NCBI RefSeq assembly: GCF_020379485.1
Contig: NC_063446.1
Coordinates: 22,718,610-22,782,609 of the forward strand
Source: Brassica napus
Taxonomy: Eukaryota > Streptophyta > Magnoliopsida > Brassicales > Brassicaceae
Direction: 5' to 3'
Length of the DNA stretch: 64,000 nt
The notes under the pieces: generated by a model
Database searches by the model: none
Seen by the model: the letters and a program-made list of their open reading frames with translations, nothing else
What the model was told of the DNA's origin: nothing
In this document: positions 56,949-64,000 of the stretch, in pieces
How the letters are laid out: the number at the start of each line of letters is the position of its first letter
How positions within the stretch are numbered: position 1 is the stretch's first letter
Program-made: the position numbers and the translations under genes

Positions 56949-58552
56949 TCTACAAAAAAAAAAAAAAAAAAAAAAAAACAGTTTGTCAGTAAAGTCACAG
57001 ACATCCAACATATATATACTACATACAAAGCAACAAACAATACCATTTCTGATAGACATGTTTTTATGAATGAGAATATTCATTTACATAAACTGATAAA
57101 AGAGATCCGGTTTGATTCTGAATTTCAGAAACCATACCATACCATGTACATAGGAGTAAACCGTCCAATCAATCAAGCTATAAAATCAAAATCTCAACAC
57201 ACAAATCGATCGTTTTAAATTTACCGACAAGAGATGGTTGACAAAAGAAATAGAAGATAAAATAATCTCACAGATGAAATAATCTGAAGCGATAAGATCA
57301 AACAAACTGTGCAGGAGGCGTACGAAGACGAAGAAGATGTTTAGATATGATTGCGATGAGAGACGAAGAAGAAAATAAAACCGCCTCGATTACTCTGCAA
57401 ATGGTTTTCTTTTTTCCACTTATTTCCCCCTTTTTCTATATATAATAAAAATGATAAAAGGAGGAGGAGAACTGTTCTGGGAAGCAAGACGGAACCGGAT
57501 ACGGGGAACACCGGTCGCATTTTGCTCTCTAAGAGCCCAAGAAAACCTTACATTTCAACCTGGCTTAGTAGGTAACCGGATTGTATACGACAGAAATAAT
57601 AATAATAATAATTGACTGCTGTGGCCAAAAAAAAATATATATATTATTGAGCAGTGATTGACTGCTTGCTGAAATGGTAAACTCGAGGTCATTTGATAAA
57701 ACTTACAAAAGTATTGACAAGTTCAATTTCATATTTTTTTTTAACGCTGGTTAACACATTACATCATCATATAATCTCTAAATCTATTACATATGATGAT
57801 CAACTACCTGCAATATATGCGATATTGATGAACAGCTCCACGAATAATGATTCCACGATGAAGCTCTCCCCGAAACACTTGAAACCACGGACGGTTCTGC
57901 ATGTACGACATCCTCGATGGACAGGCTCTCACCACAACAGGCGACCACAACGAACGGCTCTGCTTACAGTACTCTGGAACCTCCGAAAGCTTCGCATCCT
58001 ATAATCTGCAAGAAATAATTCAATTTCATATCTGTACAGTAAAAATACGACAGCCGAAGGTGGTGAAATGTAAATTTACATATATCTTCTTCTTTTTCTT
58101 TAACAAAATCTTCTGCAAGTTTTTTTTTTTTTTTTGCTAAATTCAAGTTTGCAAGTTTCTGTAATGCTATTTTATATTAATTGGAGTAATAAATAAAGTT
58201 AGCTGTTAAAAAAAAAAAAAAAAAAAAAAAAAATCTTCAAGTTACTTTTTGCGCTTGGTTCGGTTCTCTCGGTCTCTGAAATTCCATGTGGGCTTCAGTA
58301 ATGGCCCAATATACTAATGATTGAATAGTGTTTTGTTTACACAATCACACGTGACATATGAATTAAGGCCTATATTTCCCTTGGTTGTAGTTGTTGTTGT
58401 TTATCCAATTTTCTTTCTTTTTAATACCTGAATCATAAAATTTTTGGTTGGTAATATGGCGTGTAACTAAGCTTAAAAATGATAACCAATATAATTTTTT
58501 TTTGTTTCTAACGATTATCGTATCTCTTTTTAATTTTAGCTATTTAAAATTT
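56949..58552. other. ATI2 upstream region and spacer to the RING gene
   Basis: A run of about 26 A's (56954-56980) is, on the minus strand, the pyrimidine tract of a 5' UTR intron of ATI2. Leader and promoter probably lie at 57.0-57.45 kb. Further on are an AAT microsatellite near 57596 and an A28 run near 58205. The small open frames at 57693-58140 show no domain. Confidence 0.45.
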
Positions 58553-58927
58553 TTACAAGCGAAGAAAATAGAAATCAGGAATTATTGGGGTTCTACACAA
58601 AGGACATGTCATTTTATCGTCATGGATCCAACGGTCAATACACGTCTTGTGAAAAACATGAACGCAGTTCCTTAAACACCGGACCTGGTCGCCACCATCG
58701 AACTCATCTTGACATATCCGGCAGCTCTCCGGCGGATCCACCCGTGACATATCCTTGAACTTCGTCGCCGAAAGCATATCGTCCATTGGAATCTCCTTGT
58801 TTATGCCGGCCGAAGAATAAGCACCAAACAAACGAGTTGGAACAAGAAAAGAACAGACAGCTCTCATAAAATCATTCAGAATAACTCCCACGATTATAAT
58901 TCCGGTGCCGCCGTAGGAAAAGCCCAT
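58553..58927 (-). CDS. RING-H2 finger protein, probable E3 ubiquitin ligase
   Basis: A single exon of 124 aa. A short hydrophobic N-terminal segment (GIIIVGVILNDF) may anchor it to a membrane. The C-terminal half is a complete RING-H2 finger of the C3H2C3 type: CRICQDEF, then C-V-H-V-F-H-K-T-C (NCVHVFHKTC), DRWIHDDKMTCPLC. All eight metal ligands are visible, so it should bind an E2 enzyme and transfer ubiquitin. Size and layout fit the small intronless RHA/XERICO-like group, where expression often responds to hormones or stress. By position it matches Arabidopsis At4g00305 (recall). No substrate can be named. Confidence 0.9.
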   Translation of the reverse strand: MGFSYGGTGIIIVGVILNDFMRAVCSFLVPTRLFGAYSSAGINKEIPMDDMLSATKFKDMSRVDPPESCRICQDEFDGGDQVRCLRNCVHVFHKTCIDRWIHDDKMTCPLCRTPIIPDFYFLRL

Positions 58928-58985
58928 GTTACCTTTCTTTTTAAAGAATGATGGATAGGAAAGAAAGAAAGAAACATAAAGTGGC

Positions 58986-58993
58986 TATTTATA
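58986..58993 (-). promoter_or_regulatory. TATA box of the RING-H2 gene
   Basis: On the minus strand TATAAATA lies 59 bp upstream of the start codon, giving a very short leader if used. Confidence 0.6.
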
Positions 58994-59480
58994 TCAATTT
59001 GGATATTACAATTCTCGGTGTTAGCGTAGATCGCGAGGGGCGGGATTTGTAGAAAAAGAGGATTGAAACTTACGTTAAAGAAATAAAGCTACTGACGGTG
59101 ACTGAAAACAACCAATCATAGAAGAACAGGATGTATGATTGGTAGGTGATAGGCATAGAAGAAGAAGATAAAGTGAAAAGTGAATAGTTCACATAGTTGA
59201 CAAACATGTCTTAGAAGCAAAAGCAAAGTCTATATATACTAATAATAATTATATAGAGATATCATTTAGTCTTTCAATTTTTTTTTTTAAAAATGATGTT
59301 TTGATTTTACAGAATTTTAGATGATTGATTTTAAAAACATTCTGAATCACTTCTGAAATTATAGATTTGGATTGAAGATATTTTTAACTAATAAATTTCA
59401 CTAGAACATGCATACAAGTTCGATTTGCAAGGTAAATATGATGTGAGTAATAGTTTCAATGTTATAGGTTGGCTTTTTTT
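58994..59480. other. RING gene promoter and AT-rich spacer
   Basis: No gene was seen. GC content is higher near 59025-59045, closer to the RING gene. Confidence 0.5.
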
Positions 59481-59484
59481 CTGC

Positions 59485-60450
59485 AGATGATCCAAATTTA
59501 ATGACATATTCTTTTCAAGAGGGATGGGATGATGTGTTCCTGATCGAACCGAATGATAATACAAACATGGTCAAGTCCATATGGTCAACTGATGACAATA
59601 CAAATGTGGTCGAGTCCAGATGGTCAGGTAAAGAAAAATTAGAAAACGCTACAACCGTGGTCAATTCCAGATGGTCAAGTGAAGAACGTGGGAATAAGCT
59701 TGAACCAGATGGAGAGATATGGAGAGATTGAAGATGAAGGTGTCTTAACTATTCAAGAAGGTCCAATGACTTGTGCAAGATCAAAGAAGCTCAAGAAAAC
59801 TGTTAGTGGAATGTTTAATTAGGCCAGTTTGGGTTCGAAAAGAAAGCCATGGTCAAAAGTCTGATCATCCATGAAACCTTGACCATAGTTACCTTAACCA
59901 TCGTTCAAGCAAGTCTTGGTCGAAGGTCAAGTTGACCAATAATTAGGCAAGTAATTGTGTATGTGTTCTTTTTCCCTGTCTTTGGTTTGTCCCACTGTAT
60001 TTTCCAAAGATAGGTTCTTAATGAGACCACAAATTAATTCTTCTACCACCTAATTGTTGATCCATAGTCATAAGCTTATGCTATGTTTTATTTTGAATTT
60101 TAAAACTTAGTTTCTTATAATGTGGGAGCCTTTGGTCTTTTACTTTTGTCATTCCAAAGACCTTATGCATGTACAAGGTTCTTGCTTTATTTCCTGCTCG
60201 AAACTCTCTTGTTCATCATCATATTTTCAATCTACAAAAAAACTTGTTTTTCTCTTTGGAGTTATCTTGTTTTGGTGTGTAATATCCCGAGAATTAAGGG
60301 CTATTTGCTTGGTGTGTTATATCCAAACAGAGAATCTAAAAGTATCAAGACGTCCAACCATCCCTCTTGTGTCACCATTCCTTTCCACATGCCTTGAAAG
60401 CTTGAGTCTTTGATTTGCTTTGCAAAGATTAACCATCTACATCCAAAAAT
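59485..60450 (+). mobile_element. Ty3/gypsy remnant: polyprotein C-terminus and LTR-like sequence
   Basis: The frame 59501-59731 encodes an acidic tail with a repeated short unit (MVKSIWS, VVESRWS, VVNSRWS). In the next frame EGVLTIQEGPMTCARSKKLK appears. I recall this pattern (GP.TRARSKKLK) from the end of plant gypsy polyproteins. Downstream, TCCCACTGTATTTTCCAAAG and GGTTCTTAATGAGACCAC look like the conserved block in plant LTRs. No second LTR was found. Confidence 0.55.
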
Positions 60451-60479
60451 CTATCCTACAGAGTTCATATTACGGTGGA

Positions 60480-61090
60480 TAGGGTTGGGCATTTTATCCG
60501 TTAATTTTGATTTGATTTGTTATTCATTCGATTCGTTTCAAAAAATCTGGACATCCGTAAGTCTTCGAAACAAACAAATATCAAAAATCAATATCTGTTC
60601 AAAATGAAGCAAATAATAAATTCTAAAAGTTCTAGAGTCTGATATCCAATCCGCTCCAGATTTTTTATACAAATATATGTATACATGTACAATTAAATAA
60701 AAATTTAAATTTATAATTTTATATAACTATTATTTTAACATATAACTTTATTACTTTTATTTATCAAATTGCTTATAGAATTATTAAATTAAGAAAGGAA
60801 TTTATCTAAAATTTTATGTTTTATAAGAACATTTAATTAATTTTTAAAAAATCGTGAAACATATAGTTTTACTAATATTTATTTTATGTTATGTTAAAGA
60901 TATTTTTTGAAGATAAACTTGTATTTTTTTTATTTTTTTTATATTGAACAAAGTGAATGAGATATCCATTATATTCGTAAATATCTGTAAATTTTTGGAT
61001 ATCTTGAAAACTGGATATCAGTATTTTTATTTTCCAAAGTAAAGTAATTCAAAAAAAATTGGATATCGGTAAAATATAAAGAAAATTTTA
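60480..61090. mobile_element. Possible hAT-type remnant with GATATCC-rich arms
   Basis: It begins TAGGGTTGGGCATTTTATCC, a hAT-like terminus. Repeated ATATCC/GGATATC units follow near 60640 and 60965-61070, with a very AT-rich core. No matching right end or 8-bp duplication was found, so the right boundary is only a guess. Confidence 0.4.
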
Positions 61091-61210
61091 AATACCGAAA
61101 ATTATGGTAGTATTAGGGTTGTTTTGGTCATCTTCGAACATACAGTGATGTGGAAGAAGAGTCTTTTTTTTAAGGCTAATGTAACGGTTGTTTAAGCAGA
61201 CTTAAAAAAC

Positions 61211-61874
61211 AAAGTAAATCGGTGACCCTTTCATAGATTCCATTGTATGAGGTGAAGTACAATTGCAAGGGTGGGAATAAGGTTGAATTATTATATTGAG
61301 TCCGATAAGAGTTTGTATGGTGCCCTGTTATAAAAATTGGCCGTCTAGGTGCTACGCATTACTCTTCCGTCCCGATTTATGCCAAGTCGGTTTAAAAAAT
61401 CGGATATCCGATTTTTTCCGCCTACACCGCCTAAATAACCGCCTAGCCGCCTAGGCGGCCGTCTAATCTATTTTTATTTTATTTTTTATTTTTTTTTATT
61501 TTTTTAATAATATTTTTATTTGTGTATTTGATCTAAAATTTTATAAATATTATTTATATTCATAATTTTGATGAAAATTACATTATATTAAGTTTATATA
61601 TTCTATTTGTGTGTTTTATACAATCTTAAACATGAAAATGTATTAATGTTATACACAATTAAAGATTAACATGTTTTATAATATAGTAAACCATCTAAAA
61701 ATTCTGCCTCGCATAATTTCCGATTAATACCCGATTTTTTCTTTAGACGCTAGGTCTAATCCGATCGTCCGACTAGCGTCTAGCGCGTTCCCGAACAGGT
61801 GTATGATGAACTAGTTGGTCAATGAAAGTTGACGATGAGTAAAAAAAAAAAAAAAAAAAAGTAAATCGGTGACC
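61211..61874 (+). mobile_element. Retroposon with 17-bp target duplication and poly(A), containing a hAT element
   Basis: AAAGTAAATCGGTGACC occurs at 61211-61227 and 61858-61874 without mismatch; the first two or three A's of the second copy merge with an A-tract of about 20 (61841-61860). Without the internal hAT element the retroposed part is only about 125 bp. I saw no clear pair of Pol III boxes, so its source (SINE, LINE end or mRNA fragment) is unknown. It lies 140 bp upstream of the VAP27-type gene start. Confidence 0.7.
61323..61800. mobile_element. Non-autonomous hAT-type element inside the retroposon
   Basis: Flanking 8-bp repeats are GTATGGTG (61315-61322) and GTATGATG (61801-61808), one mismatch. 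Ends are CCCTGTTATAAA on the left and, read inwards, ACCTGTTCGGGA on the right. Sub-terminal arms carry GCCTAGGCGG/CGTCTAG-type units around an AT-rich core, as in other plant non-autonomous hAT elements. Confidence 0.55.
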
Positions 61875-62010
61875 GTCAAAGCTATTTGGCATTAATTACT
61901 TCTAAAAGAAATAAAAGAGAGGGGGGTATCTACCATTTTTGGCTACAAAATATATTTTGGTTAGATCAAATTGAGAGTAAACCCTAGAAGAATAAGAAGA
62001 AGAAAGAATC

Positions 62011-63283
62011 ATGACGACGGGAGATCTGGTGAATATCCATCCTACAGAGCTTAAGTTCCCTTGTAAGTTTTTTTTTTATTTTTAATTATTGAATTAAACA
62101 AATGTTTCGACGATGATTGGAAAAATTCGAATTTTGATTGGATTGGTCCACCCTGTTGTTGAAATTGAAATTGACATTTGAAAGTTGAGTTGAAGAAGCA
62201 AAGCTCGTGCTCGTTGCAAATTAGCAACAAGACTAGTACTCAAGTTGTCGCATTTAAGGTTAAGACAACGAATCCTCGCAAATACTGTGTCCGACCAAAC
62301 ACCGGTGTTGTCTTGCCCGGTGATTCCTGCAATGTTACAGGTGATCAATTGAATTTCTGTTTTCCTTTTTCTTTTTTTTTTTAAAAAAAATATCTATTAT
62401 ACTGATCAATTGAACTATGTGTGTTTGTTCCTTACTTACTTTAGTGACGATGCAAGCCCAGAAAGAGGCACCTCTCGATATGCAATGCAAAGACAAGTTC
62501 CTTGTTCAGTCTGTTATCGTCTCCGACGCTACTACTTCCAAAGATGTCATCGCTGAAATGGTTTTGTTTTGCTTCTCTTTTCATGTTTACCATTTCCACT
62601 CTCCTCTCTTTAGTTAGTCTTCATTACATTGGTTGTGCAGTTCAACAAGGAGCCTGGTAGAGTGATTGAGGATTTCAAATTGAGGGTTGTTTACATCCCT
62701 GCTAATCCCCCTTCACCTGTCCCTGAAGGCTCTGAAGAAGGCAACTCTCCAAGGACCGACTTTCCTGCCTCTCAATTTGATGACCACGTGAGCTACTACG
62801 AGCTTCCCCCTGTGAGAGAGAGAGAGATTTTAGTGAGTGAAGCTAATATGCATCCTCTCTTTTCTTGTTTCAGGTGTCCAGAACGCTAGAAGAAACAAAT
62901 GAGAAATCCTCCGAGGTATAATAATGTCACACAAAATCTTTTCTTCTAATCTAGACTACACAATGCTTCTATTTCATTATCATATCATTGTGTTTTGCTC
63001 AGGCGTGGTCCATGATTCACAAATTGACGGAGGAGAAGGCTTGTGCTGTCCAGCAAAGTCAGAAGCTCCGACAGGAACTGGTAAGTGATTTACTTGTCCT
63101 TTTGTTTTATAAAGAAAATAACACATATATTTATATATATATATATATGGCTGTCGTATTCAGGAGATGCTGAGGAGAGAATCAAGCAATAAGCAGTCTG
63201 GTGGTGGTCATTCCTTGGTGTTGATGCTGTTGGTTGGTTTGCTAGGCTGTGTGATTGGATACATCTTGAACGTCCGGACATGA
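62011..63283 (+). CDS. VAP27-type ER membrane protein (MSP domain)
   Basis: Seven exons give 236 aa: 62011-62062, 62185-62340, 62445-62560, 62641-62787, 62874-62915, 63003-63080 and 63164-63283. The MSP domain fills about residues 5-128 (VNIHPTELKFPFELKKQSSC; AFKVKTTNPRKYCVRPNTGV; CKDKFLVQSVIV). A linker and a coiled coil follow (about 165-205; WSMIHKLTEEKACAVQQSQK), and then a C-terminal tail anchor (SLVLMLLVGLLGCVIGYIL) ending NVRT. VAP27 proteins sit in the ER membrane and hold FFAT-motif partners at ER contact sites, including ER-plasma membrane sites. Lys/Thr residues of the FFAT-binding face are present. Exon 1 is short and its junction rebuilds PFELKK. It matches Arabidopsis At4g00170 by position and sequence (recall); the paralogue number is left open. 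Confidence 0.93.
63129..63149. repeat. AT/TA run in the last VAP27-type intron
   Basis: A TA-rich microsatellite lies just upstream of the acceptor of the final exon. It is length-variable by nature. Confidence 0.8.
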
Positions 63284-64000
63284 TTAACTGAAATAGTACC
63301 TGTGTATGTGGGGGTTAGCTTCATCATCATCTTTTTCATTGTCATCATCACCAAATCTTGCAAAGCTTATTTTTTACCAGACTTTCTTCTGTTTTTCTTT
63401 AAATGATGGTATACTTTTCTTTTCTCTTTTTCTAAGCTGTAAAATCAGAGTAGATGTAGCGTGGTGATTTTGTGGCACTCAGTTTTGAGTCCCTAGTAGT
63501 AAAGCATGTAGGTGAGTAAGATCTATAGAGTCAGTCGTTGGTAAGGATTGGAATCATCGAAATCAGTTTGAATCATAAGAAAAATAAAGAATGTGTGATA
63601 TCCCATTATCATCTTCAGCGAAAGTTGCGACATTGAGATATATTCATCTCCTTGGTGATCAATGCGGCGACTCTCAGCCTAAAATCGGAAACAATATCCA
63701 AATGAAAGTCGGGTTTCAGCCAAAAAAGGGCGAATCCAAGCGTTGATCACCAATTTTTTCAGCTAAATAAAAAAAATTAGACTGAGTAAATAACCTTAAA
63801 CCTCCGAGAATGATATTTCCAATAACCTTTGCCAGTGTGTTCAATCTTTTATCAGTTTTACATTCGGAGACAGAATTTCGCTTTTCAATTACACAACTAG
63901 ATTTTGATCCGAGTTTAGAAAGTATGGGTATTTATTGTTGACCTGTTAACAAAATTTGAATGAATTTATAACTTTTTATTAGAGATAAATAATTTAGAAG
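63284..64000. other. 3' UTR of the VAP27-type gene and spacer
   Basis: The first 200-250 bp look like a 3' UTR. Beyond 63.55 kb I see no gene or bounded repeat up to the window edge. Confidence 0.5.

Noticed and set aside
56949..57083. N-terminal extension of ATI2 in the open frame reaching 57083
   Set aside because: It runs through a long T-tract ending in TAG directly before the conserved MADKEE start, so it is a 5' UTR intron.
57611..57666. Direct repeat ATTGACTGCT around an A-tract as another micro-retroposon
   Set aside because: The A-tract is in the middle of the insert rather than next to the second repeat, so the layout does not fit.
58110..58160. TGCAAGTTT repeats around a T-tract
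   Set aside because: The repeat is only 9 bp and blends into the T-tract; not distinguishable from chance.
60472..61150. Complete hAT element starting at 60480
   Set aside because: No matching right terminus or second ACGGTGGA copy was found; kept only as a possible remnant.
1..64000. CRISPR arrays, operons, ribosome binding sites and phage elements
   Set aside because: This is plant nuclear DNA with spliced genes; no spacer-repeat arrays or bacterial gene arrangement were seen.

Overview
This window is nuclear DNA of a flowering plant, almost certainly a Brassicaceae species of the Brassica type. The genes are intron-rich with GT-AG splicing, the spacers are AT-rich and packed with small transposons, and every recognisable gene resembles an Arabidopsis gene from the top of chromosome 4. 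From memory the order matches a descending run there (At4g00480, 00467, 00460, 00450, 00440, 00430, 00370, 00355, 00305, 00170). Several Arabidopsis genes of that interval are missing, as expected after Brassica genome triplication and gene loss. The orthology is from recall, not a search.

Layout. 1-9.7 kb has no resident gene. It holds the end of a retroposon-like sequence, a dimeric tRNA-type SINE (2284-3360) split by a hAT element, a 3.6-kb Helitron (4748-8352) carrying broken RPA-like and SLU7-like gene pieces, and a small Helitron in the other orientation (8474-9235). 9.7-33.8 kb is the gene-rich part: MYC1-type bHLH (+), a C2-domain protein (+), ROPGEF3 (+), the very long MED12 gene (-) and TRM15 (-). 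34-50 kb is transposon-rich: MITE-like elements, a hAT element (38158-38677), a truncated Copia element with one LTR, a second RPA-carrying Helitron (42636-45153), two 5'-truncated LINEs and several tiny poly(A) insertions. 50-64 kb is gene-rich again: PIP1;4 aquaporin (+), PHT4;4 transporter (+), ATI2 (-), a RING-H2 protein (-) and a VAP27-type ER protein (+), with a Ty3/gypsy remnant and a retroposon containing a hAT element between the last two.

The genes are not an operon or pathway. They cover transcription control (MYC1, MED12), ROP GTPase signalling (ROPGEF3), cytoskeleton (TRM15), water and anion transport (PIP1;4, PHT4;4), selective autophagy (ATI2), ubiquitin transfer (RING-H2) and ER contact sites (VAP27). 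All nine multi-exon models were built by hand from splice sites and protein continuity, and each summed to a whole number of codons. Four introns appear to use GC-AG ends.

The most interesting structure is in the transposons. Several can be bounded to the base: a SINE dimer with a perfect 14-bp target duplication and a hAT element between its A and B boxes, three Helitrons with both ends visible, and a LINE with a 14-16 bp duplication. There is also a recurring class of 16-45 bp insertions made of little more than a poly(A) tract and a few 3'-end bases, each flanked by 10-16 bp direct repeats. Two of these, 30 kb apart, share the same 8-base tail.
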